From Pseudomonas lalucatii (GTDB lineage Bacteria > Pseudomonadota > Gammaproteobacteria > Pseudomonadales > Pseudomonadaceae), in the NCBI RefSeq assembly GCF_018398425.1, contig NZ_JADPMV010000002.1:186001-250000 (forward strand): a stretch of DNA of 64,000 nt, written 5' to 3'. The notes under the pieces were generated by a model that worked only from the letters and a program-made list of their open reading frames with translations, made no database searches and had not been told where the DNA came from. The first letter of the stretch is position 1. Each line of letters opens with the position of its first letter. Positions 28,211-40,407 of the stretch are shown here, piece by piece. Both the position numbers and the translations under genes were made by a program.

Positions 28211-29959
28211 TCAGCGGTTCGGGCCCGGCGCCCCCAGCAGCTGGCTGAGCACCGCCCGCAGCTTGCCAGGCTTGACCGGCTTGTTCAGCAGCGGCATGCC
28301 CAGGCCCTGCAGGTCACGGCGACACTGGTCGCTGCGATCGGCGGTGATGATCACCGCGGGAATCGGCGAGGCGAAACGCTCGCGCAGCTGGCGCACCACC
28401 TGGCAGCCGGTCAGCCCGTGGTCGAGGTGGAAGTCCGCCAGGATCAGCTCCGGGGCCCGGCCGTCGAGCGCGCGCAGGGCCTCCTCCTGGTCGAACGCGG
28501 TGACCACCTCGCAGCCCCACTGCTGGAGCAGGGCCGACATGCTGTCGAGGATGCTCAGCTCGTTGTCCAGCACCAGCAGGCGCCGTCCCGGCAGCGGGTC
28601 GCCGACCGACGTGGGCGGCGCCGCCGGCGACGGGACGCGCGGGGCCGGGCGCCGGGCGCGCGGCACCTGGATGGCGAACAGCGAGCCGCGCCCCAACTGC
28701 GAACGCACCCGCACCCGATAGCCGAGCATATGGGCGATGCGGTCGACTATCGCCAGGCCCAGGCCGACCCCCTTGCGCTCGGCGGCGCGGCCGACCTGCA
28801 GCTGGTTGAACTCGAGGAAGATGCTCTCGAGCTGGTCTTCGGCGATGCCGCGGCCGCTGTCCCACACCTGCAGCTCGAGGCACTCGCCGCGCTTGCGCGC
28901 CCCCAGGAGCACGCCGCCGCGCTCGGTGTAGCGGCAGGCATTGCTGAGGAAGTTGCGCAGGATGCGCGTCAGCAGGCGGAAGTCGCTGCTGATGGCACAC
29001 TCGGGGATCCGCACCCTGAGCGCCAGGCCCGCCTCCGCGGCCACCGGCTGGAACTCCGAGGCCAGCGGCGCCAGCAGCTCCTCGAGGCGGTAGACGTCGA
29101 TATCCGGCTTGATCGCCGCCTGGTCCAGCTTGGAGATTTCCAGCAGGTCGGTGAGCAGGTCCTCGGCGCCCTCCAGGGCCTGGTGGCTGCGCTCGACCAG
29201 GCTGTGCTCGGCGGCCGGCAGGCTGCGCTCGCGCAGGGTGGAGATCAGCAGGCGCGCCGCATTCAAGGGTTGCAGCAGGTCGTGGCTGGCCGCCGCCAGG
29301 TACTTGTCCTTGCTCTGGTTGGCCGCCTCGGCGGCGTCGCGCGCCTCGCGCAGGGCCTGCTCGATGCGCTTGCGCTCGACGATCTGCTGCAGCAGGTTGC
29401 GGTTGGCCTCCTGCAGCTCGGCGGTGCGCGCGCTGACCCGCTGCTCCAGCTCGTCGTTGAGCTGCTGCAGGCGCTGCTGGGCCTGCTTGCGCTCGCTGAT
29501 GTCGGCGACGAAACCCTCGAACAGCCCCTCCTCGTCCGGCTTGAGCAGCAGGTTCATCAGCACGTCGATGACCCGGCCGTCGCGCCGGCGCAGCTGGGTC
29601 TCGTAGCCGAACAGGCCGCCCTGGCGCTGCAGCGTGTCGCGGATGTGCTGCAGCTCCTCGGCGCCGCCGACGAACAGGTACTCGGCCAGGTCGGTCAGCG
29701 ACCACAGCACCTGCTGCGGGTCCTCGTAGCCGAGCATCCGCGCCAGGGCCGGGTTGGCCGCGCGCAGGCCCTCCTGCAGGCTGGCCTGGAAGATGCCGTG
29801 CACCGCATGCTCGAACAGCCACTTGTAGCGGTTGCGCTCGGTCTCCAGCTCTTCCAGGCGCGCCAGCAGTTCCGGGTAGTGGCTCTTGCGCACCGAGTGG
29901 CTGCCCAGGCCGAGCAGCTCGGTCAGCGCCTGGCGCTGCTGGTCAGAGGGCCTCGGCAT
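28211..29959 (-). CDS. ercS: Hybrid histidine kinase ErcS
   Basis: A 582-residue soluble hybrid kinase. It has a coiled N-terminus, one PAS domain (about 45-155), a second coiled coil, HisKA with phospho-acceptor His226 in AAASHDLLQPLNAARL, an HATPase domain (about 330-435) and a C-terminal receiver with Asp509 in LILADFHLDHG. There is no membrane segment. In P. aeruginosa ErcS controls the quinoprotein ethanol oxidation genes together with ErbR. The ATG at 29959 overlaps the ercA stop by 17 bp and has GAGG 6 bases upstream, so the two are coupled. It shares architecture with NahK (51365-54010). Confidence 0.9.
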   Translation of the reverse strand: MPRPSDQQRQALTELLGLGSHSVRKSHYPELLARLEELETERNRYKWLFEHAVHGIFQASLQEGLRAANPALARMLGYEDPQQVLWSLTDLAEYLFVGGAEELQHIRDTLQRQGGLFGYETQLRRRDGRVIDVLMNLLLKPDEEGLFEGFVADISERKQAQQRLQQLNDELEQRVSARTAELQEANRNLLQQIVERKRIEQALREARDAAEAANQSKDKYLAAASHDLLQPLNAARLLISTLRERSLPAAEHSLVERSHQALEGAEDLLTDLLEISKLDQAAIKPDIDVYRLEELLAPLASEFQPVAAEAGLALRVRIPECAISSDFRLLTRILRNFLSNACRYTERGGVLLGARKRGECLELQVWDSGRGIAEDQLESIFLEFNQLQVGRAAERKGVGLGLAIVDRIAHMLGYRVRVRSQLGRGSLFAIQVPRARRPAPRVPSPAAPPTSVGDPLPGRRLLVLDNELSILDSMSALLQQWGCEVVTAFDQEEALRALDGRAPELILADFHLDHGLTGCQVVRQLRERFASPIPAVIITADRSDQCRRDLQGLGMPLLNKPVKPGKLRAVLSQLLGAPGPNR

Positions 29960-31106
29960 AGACGACCTCGACATCCCGCTGGCTCGACTCGCGCGGGTTG
30001 GTGAGGATGCACGGATCTTCCATGGCATGCTGCGACAGGAAGGGGATGTCGGCCGTGCTGACGCCGTGCAGGCCGAGGGTCTCGTGGAAGCCGACCGCGC
30101 GCTTGAAGCGGATCAGGTGCTCGATCAGGCGCTGGCGCACCTGCGGGTGGGTCAGGCCGCGACAGTCGATGCCGAGGGTCTCGGCGACCATCCGGAAGCG
30201 CTCGGGCGCGGCGTTGTAGTTGAAGGCCACGACGTGCTCGACCAGCACCGCGTTGCACAACCCGTGGGGCAGGTCGAGGAAGCCGCCGAGGCTGTGGCTC
30301 ATGGCATGCACCGCGCCGAGGATGGCGTTGGAAAAGGCCAGGCCGGCCTGCATGCTGCCGAGCATGATCTTCTCGCGCAGGGCGATGTCGCCGGGGTTGG
30401 CGATCATCGCCACCAGATGGCCGTTGATCAGCCGCATGGCCTCCAGGGCGTGGGAGTCGGTCAGCGGCCCCGAGCCGGTGGAGACGAAGGCCTCGATGGC
30501 GTGCACCAGCGCGTCGATGCCGGTGCAGGCGGAGAGGAAGGGGTCCATGCTCAGGGTGGTTTCCGGGTCGATCAGCGACACGTCGGGCACCGCGCCCTTG
30601 CTGACGATGGAAAACTTCATCCGTTCCTGCTGGTTGGAGATGATCACGAACTGCGACACGTCGGCCGAGGTGCCGGCGGTGGTGGGGATCAGGATCAGCG
30701 GTGGGCTGGGCACGCGCAGGGTGTCCACGCCCTCGAACTCGAGGATATCGCGGCCATGGGCCACGGCGATGCCGATGCCCTTGGCGCAGTCCATCGGGCT
30801 GCCGCCGCCTACCGCGACTATCACGTTGCAGGACTCGCTGCGGTATAGCTCGGCGCCGAGCATCACCTCCTCGGCGCGCGGGTTGGGCGACACCTGGGTG
30901 TAGAGGCAATGCTCGATGCCCTGGCGCTGCAGGCTGGCCTGCACGTCGGCGACCCAGCCGGCGGCCAGCACCCCGGGGTCCGACACCAGCAACACCTTGC
31001 GCGCGCCGTAGTTGCTGGCGTAGTTGCCCACGCTATGGCGGCAACCGGCGCCGAAGATGATTTCCGGCGAGACGAACTTGCGGTGAAGACTGATATCGGG
31101 GCTCAC
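29943..31106 (-). CDS. ercA: Iron-containing alcohol dehydrogenase ErcA
   Basis: A 387-residue group III alcohol dehydrogenase. The nucleotide-binding GGGSPMDCAKG motif (about residue 97), IPTTAGTSADVS, and the metal-ligand stretch AVHAMSHSLGGFLDLPHGLCNAVL are all present. In P. aeruginosa and P. putida the ercA homologue is required for full growth on ethanol or phenylethanol and may act in signalling as well as catalysis. It lies 94 bp downstream of pqqH, far enough for its own promoter, and is coupled to ercS. Confidence 0.93.
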   Translation of the reverse strand: MSPDISLHRKFVSPEIIFGAGCRHSVGNYASNYGARKVLLVSDPGVLAAGWVADVQASLQRQGIEHCLYTQVSPNPRAEEVMLGAELYRSESCNVIVAVGGGSPMDCAKGIGIAVAHGRDILEFEGVDTLRVPSPPLILIPTTAGTSADVSQFVIISNQQERMKFSIVSKGAVPDVSLIDPETTLSMDPFLSACTGIDALVHAIEAFVSTGSGPLTDSHALEAMRLINGHLVAMIANPGDIALREKIMLGSMQAGLAFSNAILGAVHAMSHSLGGFLDLPHGLCNAVLVEHVVAFNYNAAPERFRMVAETLGIDCRGLTHPQVRQRLIEHLIRFKRAVGFHETLGLHGVSTADIPFLSQHAMEDPCILTNPRESSQRDVEVVYAEAL

Positions 31107-31200
31107 ACTACGGCCTGCTTGTTGTTGTTTTGACTAACGCCCAGCCTACTGGATTGGCCTGCCAATGCAATGCGACCAGCGTCGAGCGGGGGCGGGCGAC

Positions 31201-33081
31201 TCAGCGGCGCGGGTCGAGCAGGCGCTGGTAGAAGCGCCACTCCTGCTCCAGGGCGTGGGCCTGGTTGCGTGCCTGGCGAAAGCCGTGGCCCTCCTCGGGA
31301 TACAGGTGACTCTCCACCGCCAGACCGCGGGCGCGCAACGCCTGGACCATGGCCTCGGTCTGCGCCGGCAGCACCACCGCGTCCCGGCCGCCCTGGAAGA
31401 AGATCACCGGCGCCGTGATGCGCTGCGCGTGTAGCAGGGGCGTGCGCGCGGCATAGCGCGCGGCGTCCCGTGTCGGATCGCCGATCAGCCAGTCCAGGTA
31501 GTCGGCCTCGAACTTGTGCGTCACCCGGCGCAGGGCCAGGGGGTCGCTGACCCCGTAGAGGCTGGCGCCGCCGCTGAACGCCCGGCCGAAGGCCAGGGCG
31601 CACAGCGCGGTGTAGCCGCCGGCGCTGGCGCCGCGGATAAAGGCGCGGCCCGGGTCGATCAGCCCGCGGCCGGCCAGATGCTCGACCAACGCACCGGCAT
31701 CGGCCACCTCGAGGTCGCCCCACTGCTCCTGCAGGCGCATGCGATAGGCGCGGCCATAGCCGCTGCTGCCCCGGTAATTGAGATCGGCCACGGCGAAGCC
31801 GCGCTGGGTCCAGAACTGGATGCGCGGGTCGAACACCGGGTAGCAGGCCGAGGTCGGCCCGCCGTGGAGGAACACCAGCAGCGGCGGCCTCTCCCCGTCC
31901 GGTCCGCGGCAGACGCCGTTGTGCGGCGGGTAGAAGAAGGCGTGGCAGGCCTCGCCGCCACTGGCGAAGGCCAGCGGCTGCGGCCGCGCGACCTCGGTCT
32001 CCGGCAGCGGCGCCGCGCCGCCGGCCAGCACCCGGCAGCGGCCGCTGGCCCGCTCGATCGCCAGCACCGCGCTGCCCCGCGTCGGCGCGGCGGCGATCAG
32101 GTAGAAGTGCGCGGCGTCGGCCGCCAGCTGGCGGAAGCGGCTGTAATGCGGCGCCAGCCGGCGCTCGCCCAGGCCGTCGGCGGCGCGCTCGGCCAGGCGG
32201 GCGCAGCCGCCCTCGAACCAGCTCAACAGCAGGCCCTCGCCGGCCAGCGCCAGGTAGTTGCAGTTGCCCAGCTGCCAGGGCGCGGCGGCGTGGTCGGCGG
32301 CGGCGCAGGGCAGCGGCGCCAGCCGCCCCTCGGCCGTTTCCCGCCAGGGTTGCCAGAAGCCGTGGCGGTCGCCGAGCACCAGCAACCGGCCCCGGTCGTC
32401 GAACGCCGGCTGCTGCAGGGACTCGTCGTCGCCCTGCCCGGCCACCAGCCGAGCCGCCAGCCAGTGCCCCTCGGCAGCGCGCTCGGCCACGCACAGGCGG
32501 GTCGCCAGCCAGGGCTGCCGGGGCCGGTCCCACTCGATCCAGGCCAGGCGCCGGCCATCGGCGCTGAGGATCGGCGCGGCATAGAAGTCGCAGCCCTCGA
32601 CCAGCACCCGGCGCGCCCCGTCGGCCAGGGCGAGGGCGACCAGCCGGTGCACCACCCGCCCCGCTTCGTGCGATTCCTCCACCGCCACCAGGGCGGCGGC
32701 CCGGGCATCGAAGCGCAGGTCGCCGTAGCGGCAGTCGGGCCGCGCGGTCAGGCGCTCGGGCGCGCCATCCAGGGGCTGGTGATAGAGCTGCTGGTCGGCC
32801 TCGCCGACGAAGGCCAGGCCGCCGTCGGTGAGGCAGAAGGCGCCGCCGCCGTACTCGTAGACCCGGCTGCGCACCGACAACTCGGCCGGGGTCAGGCAGC
32901 GCAGCTGCTGCGGCGTCCAGTACCAGAGGGTCGAGCGGCCGTCGGCGGGTTCGTACTGCAGCCACACCAGGCCTCCCAGGCCGGCGCGCAGCTCGGCGAA
33001 GTCGCGACCGGCGGCCGCGGCCTGCGCGCTGGACCAGGCGCTGTCCCAGAAGCCGAAGGGTGCGACGCGTGTGCTGCTCAT
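31201..33081 (-). CDS. pqqH: Prolyl oligopeptidase-family peptidase PqqH
   Basis: A 626-residue S9-family serine peptidase: N-terminal beta-propeller (about 1-365) and C-terminal alpha/beta-hydrolase domain with [19 protein letters not shown], the nucleophile elbow [17 protein letters not shown], and the catalytic His in [11 protein letters not shown]. It follows pqqE by a 4-bp overlap, the place of pqqH in P. aeruginosa. With PqqF it is thought to trim the crosslinked PqqA peptide, but its exact substrate is not fixed. The start at 33081 ([14 protein letters not shown]) is used; the frame runs upstream through pqqE as a shadow. Confidence 0.92.
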   Translation of the reverse strand: MSSTRVAPFGFWDSAWSSAQAAAAGRDFAELRAGLGGLVWLQYEPADGRSTLWYWTPQQLRCLTPAELSVRSRVYEYGGGAFCLTDGGLAFVGEADQQLYHQPLDGAPERLTARPDCRYGDLRFDARAAALVAVEESHEAGRVVHRLVALALADGARRVLVEGCDFYAAPILSADGRRLAWIEWDRPRQPWLATRLCVAERAAEGHWLAARLVAGQGDDESLQQPAFDDRGRLLVLGDRHGFWQPWRETAEGRLAPLPCAAADHAAAPWQLGNCNYLALAGEGLLLSWFEGGCARLAERAADGLGERRLAPHYSRFRQLAADAAHFYLIAAAPTRGSAVLAIERASGRCRVLAGGAAPLPETEVARPQPLAFASGGEACHAFFYPPHNGVCRGPDGERPPLLVFLHGGPTSACYPVFDPRIQFWTQRGFAVADLNYRGSSGYGRAYRMRLQEQWGDLEVADAGALVEHLAGRGLIDPGRAFIRGASAGGYTALCALAFGRAFSGGASLYGVSDPLALRRVTHKFEADYLDWLIGDPTRDAARYAARTPLLHAQRITAPVIFFQGGRDAVVLPAQTEAMVQALRARGLAVESHLYPEEGHGFRQARNQAHALEQEWRFYQRLLDPRR

Positions 33082-34226
33082 GCCTTGCAGATTAGCCGGG
33101 ACGCCTGCTCGTTGCGCGACTGCAGGTCCGCCAGCGCCCCCGGCGCCTGCTCGGCCTCCTCCCGCGCGGCGAGGATGAGGCCGTGATGCGCCGACTTGCC
33201 GCACACCGGGTCGGCGTTGCTGGCATCGCCGGTGAGCATGAAGGCCTGGCAGCGGCAGCCGCCGAAGTCCTTGGCCTTCTCGTCGCAGCTGCGGCAGGGC
33301 TCGGGCATCCAGGCGTCGCCGCGAAAGCGGTTGAAGCCGAAGGAGTCGCGCCAGATGTGTTCGATGCTGTGCTCGCGCACGCTGGGGAACTGCACCGGCA
33401 ACTGCCGCGCGCTGTGACACGGCAGCGCCGTGCCGTCCGGGGTGATGTCGAGAAACAGGTTGCCCCAGCCGTTCATGCAGGCCTTGGGCCGCTCCTCGTA
33501 GTAGTCCGGGGTGACGAAGATCAGCTTGCACGGGTGGTTCTCGGCCGCCAGCTTGGCCCGCCACGAATGGGTGATGCGCTCGGCACGCTCGAGCTGGGCG
33601 CGGGTCGGCAGCAGGCCGGCACGGTTGAGCTCGGCCCAGCCGTAGAACTGGCAGGTGGCCAGCTCGACGAAGTCCGCCTCCAGCTCCAGGCACAGCTCGA
33701 TGATCCGCTCGATGCTGTCGATGTTGTGCCGATGGGTGACGAAGTTCAGCACCATCGGATAGCCGGCGGCCTTGACCGCCCGGGCCATGGCCAGCTTCTG
33801 GGCGAAGGCCTTTCTGGAGCCGGCCAGCAGGTTGTTGACCTCCTCGTCGGCGGCCTGGAAGCTGATCTGGATATGGTCCAGGCCGGCCTCGCTGAAACTG
33901 GCGATGCGCTGCTCGGTGAGGCCGATGCCGGAAGTGATCAGGTTGGTGTAGTAGCCCAGGTCGCGGGCCGCGGCGATCAGCTCGGCCAGGTCCTGGCGCA
34001 CCAGCGGCTCGCCGCCGGAGAAGCCCAGCTGCGCGGCGCCCAGCGCGCGGGCCTGGCGGAACACCTCGATCCACTCGGCGGTGGACAGCTCCTGGCCCTG
34101 CTGGCTGAAGTCCAGGGGGTTGGAGCAGTAGGGGCACTGCAGCGGGCAGCGGTAGGTCAGCTCCGCCAGCAGCCACAGCGGCGGGCCCGGCTGGCGGTCA
34201 GTGCAACTCGATCCAGAACTGGGCAT
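33078..34226 (-). CDS. pqqE: PqqA peptide cyclase (radical SAM) PqqE
   Basis: A 382-residue radical SAM enzyme with a SPASM domain. The CxxxCxxC cluster is Cys27, Cys31 and Cys34 in [24 protein letters not shown] follows. The C-terminal SPASM cysteines lie in [24 protein letters not shown] and [19 protein letters not shown]. It links a Glu and a Tyr of PqqA bound to PqqD, the first step of PQQ synthesis. Its start overlaps the pqqD gene by 29 bp. Confidence 0.96.
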   Translation of the reverse strand: MPSSGSSCTDRQPGPPLWLLAELTYRCPLQCPYCSNPLDFSQQGQELSTAEWIEVFRQARALGAAQLGFSGGEPLVRQDLAELIAAARDLGYYTNLITSGIGLTEQRIASFSEAGLDHIQISFQAADEEVNNLLAGSRKAFAQKLAMARAVKAAGYPMVLNFVTHRHNIDSIERIIELCLELEADFVELATCQFYGWAELNRAGLLPTRAQLERAERITHSWRAKLAAENHPCKLIFVTPDYYEERPKACMNGWGNLFLDITPDGTALPCHSARQLPVQFPSVREHSIEHIWRDSFGFNRFRGDAWMPEPCRSCDEKAKDFGGCRCQAFMLTGDASNADPVCGKSAHHGLILAAREEAEQAPGALADLQSRNEQASRLICKA

Positions 34227-34476
34227 GGGCTACCTCCATAAAGGCCAGGATGTCTTCGTCGATGCCCGGCACGTCGGGGAAACGCTCGCCCAGGGCGGCG
34301 ATGATCTCGGCCACGCTGTGGCTGCCATCGACCTGCCGGAGGATCTCCCCGGCGCTGTCGTTGAGCTTGATCATGCCCTCCGGGTAGAGCAGCACGTGGC
34401 AGCCCTGGGCGGGTTCGAACTGCAGGCGGAAGCCGCGGCGCAGGCGCGGCACCTGCTCGATGGACAAGGGATTCAT
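34198..34476 (-). CDS. pqqD: PqqA-binding chaperone PqqD
   Basis: A 92-residue RiPP recognition element: [43 protein letters not shown], typical PqqD. It presents PqqA to PqqE. It begins inside the last codons of pqqC (4-bp overlap). The open frame extends far upstream through pqqC as a shadow; the ATG at 34476 fits the family length. Confidence 0.95.
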   Translation of the reverse strand: MNPLSIEQVPRLRRGFRLQFEPAQGCHVLLYPEGMIKLNDSAGEILRQVDGSHSVAEIIAALGERFPDVPGIDEDILAFMEVAHAQFWIELH

Positions 34477-35225
34477 GGGGCGACTCCCCGGTGCCAGACC
34501 CGTTCGGCGGTCACCGTGTGGTAGGGCGGGCGCTGCAGCTCGTAGGCCATGCTCATGGCATCGAGCATGCTCCACAGCACGTCCAGCTTGAACTGCAGGA
34601 TCTCCAGCATGCGCTGCTGGGACTCGGCCGTGCGGTAGTGCGCCAGGGTGATGCGCAGGCCGTGCTCGACGTCGCGACGCGCCTGGCCCAGGCGGGTGCG
34701 GAAGTAGGCGTAGCCGCCGGCGTCGATCCAGGGGTAGTGCTGCGGCCAGGCGTCCAGGCGCGACTGGTGGATCTGCGGGGCGAACAGCTCGGTCAGCGAG
34801 CTGCTGGCCGCCTCCTGCCAGCAGGCCCTGCGGGCGAAGTTGAGGTAGGCGTCGACGGCGAAGCGCACCCCGGGCAGCACCAGCTCCTGGGACAGCACCT
34901 GCTCGCGCGCCAGGCCCACCGCCTCGGCCAGGCGCAGCCAGGCCTCGATGCCGCCCTCCTCGCCGGTCGCGCCGTCGTGGTCGACAATGCGCTGCACCCA
35001 CTCGCGGCGGGTGTCGCGTTCCGCGCAGTTGGCGAGGATCGCCGCGTCCTTGAGCGGGATGCACAGCTGGTAGTAGAAGCGGTTGGCCACCCAGCCCTGG
35101 ATCTGTTCGCGGCTGGCGCGGCCCTCGTACATCGCCCGGTGGAACGGATGATGGATGTGGTAGTAGGCGCCCTTGGCGCGCAGCGCCTGCTCGAATTCGG
35201 CAGGGCTCATGGCGGACTGGCTCAT
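34473..35225 (-). CDS. pqqC: Pyrroloquinoline-quinone synthase PqqC
   Basis: A 250-residue cofactorless oxidase of the TenA/heme-oxygenase-like fold. Conserved active-site stretches [36 protein letters not shown] and the [17 protein letters not shown] block are present. It carries out the final ring closure and eight-electron oxidation that makes PQQ. It lies 12 bp after pqqB. Confidence 0.97.
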   Translation of the reverse strand: MSQSAMSPAEFEQALRAKGAYYHIHHPFHRAMYEGRASREQIQGWVANRFYYQLCIPLKDAAILANCAERDTRREWVQRIVDHDGATGEEGGIEAWLRLAEAVGLAREQVLSQELVLPGVRFAVDAYLNFARRACWQEAASSSLTELFAPQIHQSRLDAWPQHYPWIDAGGYAYFRTRLGQARRDVEHGLRITLAHYRTAESQQRMLEILQFKLDVLWSMLDAMSMAYELQRPPYHTVTAERVWHRGVAP

Positions 35226-35237
35226 CGGCCTGGCTCC

Positions 35238-36152
35238 TTACAGCTGGATGCTCATGCCGTCCCACGCCACCTCGATGCCATGGGCGCGCAGCTCGGCGCG
35301 CTCCGGCGAATCGGGGTCGAGGATCGGATTGGTGTTGTTGATGTGAATGAGGATCTTCTGCCGGGCCGGCAGGCCGTCGAGCACCTCGATCATGCCGCCG
35401 GGGCCGCTCTGGCACAGGTGGCCCATCTCGCTGCCGAGCTTGTCGCCGACCTCGCACTGGCGCATCTCGTCGTCGCGCCACAGGGTGCCGTCGACCAGCA
35501 GGCAGTCGGCGCGGCGCATCCAGCCCAGCAGCGCTTCATCCACCTGGCCGAGGCCCGGTGCGTAGAACAGCGTGCCGCCGCTGCGGCGGTCCTCGACGAA
35601 CAGGCCGATGTTGTCGCCCGGGTGCGGGTTGCCGCGGTGCGGCGAGTAGGGCGGCGCGCTGCTGCGCAGGGGAATGGCGCTGATGGCCAGGTCCGGGCAG
35701 GCCGGGATGCCGAACGGCGCGCCGTCCAGCCCGATCAGGTGGTGCCGCAGGCCGCCGTTCCAGTGCGCGAGCATGCCGAACAGCGGGAAGCCGCTGCTGA
35801 GGTCCTGATGGACCATCTCGGTGCACCAGACCTGGTGCGGGCAACCCTCGCGCAGGGTCAGCAGGCCGGTGCAGTGGTCGATCTGGCTGTCGAGCAGGAC
35901 GATCGCGCCGATCGCAGTGTCGCGCAGCCGGCGCGCCGGCTGCAGGGCCGGAAAGGACTCGAGCTGGGCGCGGATATCCGGCGAGGCGTTGCACAGTATC
36001 CAGTCCACGCCGTTGTCGCTCAGGGCGATCGAGGACTGGCTGCGTGGCTGCGCCCGCAGGCTGCCGTCGCGCACACCGCGGCAGTTGCGGCAGTTGCAGT
36101 TCCACTGCGGGAAGCCGCCGCCGGCGGCGGAGCCGAGAATCTGGATATGCAT
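35238..36152 (-). CDS. pqqB: PQQ biosynthesis protein PqqB
   Basis: A 304-residue metallo-beta-lactamase-fold protein with [30 protein letters not shown] at the start, including the cysteine cluster of the family, and [18 protein letters not shown], the modified HxHxDH region. It is assigned as an iron-dependent hydroxylase acting on the tyrosine-derived part of the PqqA product. It lies 46 bp after pqqA. Confidence 0.96.
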   Translation of the reverse strand: MHIQILGSAAGGGFPQWNCNCRNCRGVRDGSLRAQPRSQSSIALSDNGVDWILCNASPDIRAQLESFPALQPARRLRDTAIGAIVLLDSQIDHCTGLLTLREGCPHQVWCTEMVHQDLSSGFPLFGMLAHWNGGLRHHLIGLDGAPFGIPACPDLAISAIPLRSSAPPYSPHRGNPHPGDNIGLFVEDRRSGGTLFYAPGLGQVDEALLGWMRRADCLLVDGTLWRDDEMRQCEVGDKLGSEMGHLCQSGPGGMIEVLDGLPARQKILIHINNTNPILDPDSPERAELRAHGIEVAWDGMSIQL

Positions 36153-36198
36153 GGGAAATTCCGGGTGGGATGCCCCGACAGCGCCGGGGCCGGGCGAC

Positions 36199-36270
36199 TC
36201 AACGGTTGGCGAAGTACATCGTCACTTCGAAGCCAATGCGCAGATCGGTGAAGGCGGGCTTAGTCCACAT
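36199..36270 (-). CDS. pqqA: PQQ precursor peptide PqqA
   Basis: A 23-residue peptide gene, short enough to be missed by gene finders. The sequence starts [20 protein letters not shown] and carries the Glu15-x3-Tyr19 pair that PqqE crosslinks and that becomes the PQQ skeleton. An AGAGGACC ribosome binding site precedes the ATG. It is the first gene of pqqABCDE-pqqH. The 425 bp between it and exaC contain two copies of the shared operator (36350-36383) and the exaC terminator; I see no further gene there. Confidence 0.97.
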   Translation of the reverse strand: MWTKPAFTDLRIGFEVTMYFANR

Positions 36271-36349
36271 GGCGCGGTCCTCTCTTGTTATCCAGCCGGG
36301 ACATTCCGGCCCTGTTAGTTATGCACCGGAGCGGCCCCCGGCTGAATGG

Positions 36350-36383
36350 TACTTTGGGAGGAGAGCAGGCTGGCTTTGGTAGC
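36350..36383 (-). promoter_or_regulatory. Shared ped/pqq operator, two copies, upstream of pqqA
   Basis: On the plus strand TACTTTGG (36350-36357) and CTTTGGTAGC (36374-36383) have their TTTGG cores 22 bp apart. Read toward pqqA this is CTACCAAAG then CCAAAGTA, about 80 bp before the start codon. The same element recurs upstream of the other transcription units of the locus. Confidence 0.6.
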
Positions 36384-36547
36384 ACAGTGCGTCGGCTGGC
36401 TCAGGCGCGGGCAGCAAGGGATCGGCCTGCGCACAAGCGAATGCGCCGTGCGCCATCGGCGCTATCTGCCGCACCCGGCGGGCACCGGCATGGGTCGGTC
36501 GATGGGGCGCGCCGCGCTCGAGGGCATCCTGCGAATCCGGGCGCGGC

Positions 36548-36574
36548 AATAAAAAACGCGGCCGAAGCCGCGTT
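36548..36574 (-). terminator. Intrinsic terminator after exaC
   Basis: An 8-bp stem (aacgcggc / gccgcgtt) capped by a UUCG-type tetraloop on the minus strand and followed by TTTTTTATT. It lies about 120 bp after the exaC stop and shields pqqA from its transcription. Confidence 0.9.
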
Positions 36575-36695
36575 GCGAGAGGGGTTTGCCACCGTACATC
36601 CCAGGCTGTCGCAGGCGGCGGCGCACCCGGCCCCGTGGGGCCGTCGCACAAGGAGGCCGGCACGCCGGAGAGAACGCGCCGGGTTGCAGGCTGTA

Positions 36696-38216
<1,521 letters not shown>

Positions 38217-38330
38217 GATGCGGTCCTCTTGTTGTCGGAGCCTGCCCGTGGACGTGGGCCAGGTCATGGTTCGATCTTAGGAAGCCCCCGCGCCGGCCGG
38301 TATGCATCCATGGCACAGGTCGCCTCCTCA

Positions 38331-38340
38331 TTTGGTAGTA
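38331..38340 (-). promoter_or_regulatory. Shared ped/pqq operator upstream of exaC
   Basis: TTTGGTAGTA on the plus strand (TACTACCAAA toward exaC), 115 bp before the start codon. A second copy at 22 bp is at best weak (GG at 38312-38313). The rest of the 301 bp between exaC and pedH holds the pedH terminator and no gene. Confidence 0.5.
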
Positions 38341-38455
38341 GTGGCGCCGCCCGGGGCCCTGCCGCGGCGCAGCGCCAGCCCGATCCAGCGTAGTCGCTGG
38401 ACGGTGCGCCGCCGGCAATTCGACGAACCCTACACGCTGCCCCCGTCGGGACGGC

Positions 38456-38492
38456 AGAAAGCACAAGGCCGGCTAAACAGCCGGCCTTGTGC
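38456..38492 (-). terminator. Intrinsic terminator after pedH
   Basis: A perfect 14-bp stem (gcacaaggccggct and complement, 38461-38492) with loop AAAC, followed by TTTC on the minus strand, 26 bp after the pedH stop. Confidence 0.88.
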
Positions 38493-38517
38493 CTCGCTTG
38501 CGGTGCAGGGTTGCCGA

Positions 38518-40293
38518 TCAGCGCCCCGCCACCAGTTCCTTGGGCAGCTTGAAGGTCCAGAGCATGCCGCCCTGGTTGAAGTGCTTGACCCGCTTGGCCA
38601 CCTCGCCGCCCCACAGCGGCACCGCGCCGCCCCAGCCGGACAGCACCGAGACGTACTGCTCGCCGTCCATCTCCCAGGTCACCGGCGAACCGAGCACGCC
38701 GGAGCCGGTCTGGAATTCCCAGACCTTCTCGCCGGTCTTGGCGTTGAAGGCCTGCAGGAAACCCTCGGGGTTGCCGGTGAACACCAGGTTGCCCCTGGTG
38801 GTCATCACCCCGCCCCACAGCGGCGCGTAGTTCTTCTGCCGCCAGACTTCCTTGCCGGTCTTCGGGTCGATGGCGCGCAGCACGCCGATGTAGTCCTCGT
38901 TCAGCGGCTTGATGGTGAAGCCGGCGCCGAGGTAGGCCGCGCCCTTCTTGTAGGCGATGTCCTCGTTCCAGATGTCCATGCCCCACTCGTTGCTCGGCAC
39001 GTAGAACAGCCCGGTGTCCTGGCTGTAGGCCATGGGCATCCAGTTCTTCGCACCGAGGAAGGCCGGCGCGGCGAACACGCTCTTGCCCTTCTCCGCCGCG
39101 GCCGGCGAACCCGGGCGGTTGTCGTCGACGTAGATCGGCCGGCCGTTCTGGTCCAGACCCTTGGCCCAGGTGATGGTGTCGACGAAGGGGAAGCCGCGGA
39201 TGAACTTGCCGTTGGTGCGGTCGAGCACGTAGAAGAAGCCGTTGCGGTCGGCGGTGGCCGCGGCCTGGATGGTCTTGCCGCCCTCCTGGTAGTTGAACGA
39301 GACCAGCTCGTTGACCCCGTCGAAGTCCCAGCCGTCATGCGGGGTGGTCTGGAAGTGCCACTCGATGCTGCCGTCGTCCGGGTTCAGCGCCAGGCGCGAG
39401 GACGAGTAGAGGTTGTCGCCGGGACGCAGGTGCGAGTTCCACGGCGCCGGGTTGCCGGTGCCGAACAGCAGCAGGTTGGTTTCCGGGTCGTAGTAGCCGC
39501 CCAGCCAGGGCGCCGCGCCGCCGGTCTTCCACAGGTCGCCCGGCCAGCTCTTGCCGGCTTCGCCGCCGCTGATGCCGTTCTCGATCTTCTTGCCGTCCTT
39601 GTAGACGTAGCCCATGTGGCCTTCCACGGTCGGCCGGGTCCACAGCAGCTCGCCGTTCTTCGGGTCGTAGGCCTCGATCTTGCCGACCACGCCGAACTCG
39701 CCGCCGGACACCCCGGTGATCAGCTTGCCATTGACCACCAGCGGCGCCGCGGTGATCGAATAGCCGGCGCGGTGGTCGGCGACGTTCTTGCGCCACACCA
39801 CCTTGCCGGTGTCCTTGTTCAGCGCCACCAGCTTGGCGTCCAGGGTGCCGAAGATCACCAGGTCGCCGTACAGCGCCACGCCGCGGTTGATCACGTCGCA
39901 GCACGGACGGATGTCATCGGGCAGGCGCGCATCGTACTGCCACAGCTCCTTGCCGGTGCGCGCGTCCACCGCGAACACCCGCGAATAGGAGGCGGTGACG
40001 TACATCACGCCGTCCTTGATCAGCGGCTGGGCCTGCTGGCCGCGCTGCTTCTCGCCGCCGAAGGACAGGGTCCAGACCGGGCGCAGATGCTTGACGTTGT
40101 CGCTGTTGAGCATATCCAGCGGACTGTAGCGCTGGCCCTGCAGGCCCAGGCCGTTGGTGACGATCTGGTCGGTGGTTTTCACGTCGTCCAGGATGTCCTG
40201 GTCGGTGACCGCCCAGGCCGCTGCGCTGGGCACGAGCATGGCGGCACAGAGTGCACTGAGGAGGAAGGGCTGGCGAAGACCGGAGTGTTTCAT
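38518..40293 (-). CDS. pedH: PQQ-dependent alcohol dehydrogenase, lanthanide type (PedH-like)
   Basis: A 591-residue periplasmic quinoprotein with a signal peptide (about 1-28) and an eight-bladed propeller. It has the vicinal disulfide Cys131-Cys132 in [11 protein letters not shown], metal ligands Glu199 and Asn281, and catalytic Asp323 in [11 protein letters not shown]. Asp325, two residues after the catalytic Asp, is the hallmark of lanthanide-dependent enzymes (XoxF, PedH). Calcium enzymes such as ExaA have Ala or Ser there. The sequence as a whole resembles P. putida PedH closely. It oxidises primary alcohols and aldehydes and passes electrons to cytochrome c550. It is a single-gene unit with its own operator. 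Confidence 0.93.
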   Translation of the reverse strand: MKHSGLRQPFLLSALCAAMLVPSAAAWAVTDQDILDDVKTTDQIVTNGLGLQGQRYSPLDMLNSDNVKHLRPVWTLSFGGEKQRGQQAQPLIKDGVMYVTASYSRVFAVDARTGKELWQYDARLPDDIRPCCDVINRGVALYGDLVIFGTLDAKLVALNKDTGKVVWRKNVADHRAGYSITAAPLVVNGKLITGVSGGEFGVVGKIEAYDPKNGELLWTRPTVEGHMGYVYKDGKKIENGISGGEAGKSWPGDLWKTGGAAPWLGGYYDPETNLLLFGTGNPAPWNSHLRPGDNLYSSSRLALNPDDGSIEWHFQTTPHDGWDFDGVNELVSFNYQEGGKTIQAAATADRNGFFYVLDRTNGKFIRGFPFVDTITWAKGLDQNGRPIYVDDNRPGSPAAAEKGKSVFAAPAFLGAKNWMPMAYSQDTGLFYVPSNEWGMDIWNEDIAYKKGAAYLGAGFTIKPLNEDYIGVLRAIDPKTGKEVWRQKNYAPLWGGVMTTRGNLVFTGNPEGFLQAFNAKTGEKVWEFQTGSGVLGSPVTWEMDGEQYVSVLSGWGGAVPLWGGEVAKRVKHFNQGGMLWTFKLPKELVAGR

Positions 40294-40407
40294 TGCGGCT
40301 ACCTCTGCGGGTTAATTGTTATCACCGGGAACTTTTCCCGATCTACCGCAGATTCTTGGACGCAGGGCCCCGGGCCACAATTGCACCCAGTACCGAATTA
40401 GCTCCTC

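Noticed and set aside
31141..31165. Shared operator upstream of ercA
   Set aside because: CTACTGGATTGGCC resembles the motif only in part and has no copy at 22 bp.
31201..34176. A 991-residue PqqE-PqqH fusion
   Set aside because: The N-terminal third is the wrong frame of pqqE; PqqE itself is intact in its own frame with a 4-bp overlap.
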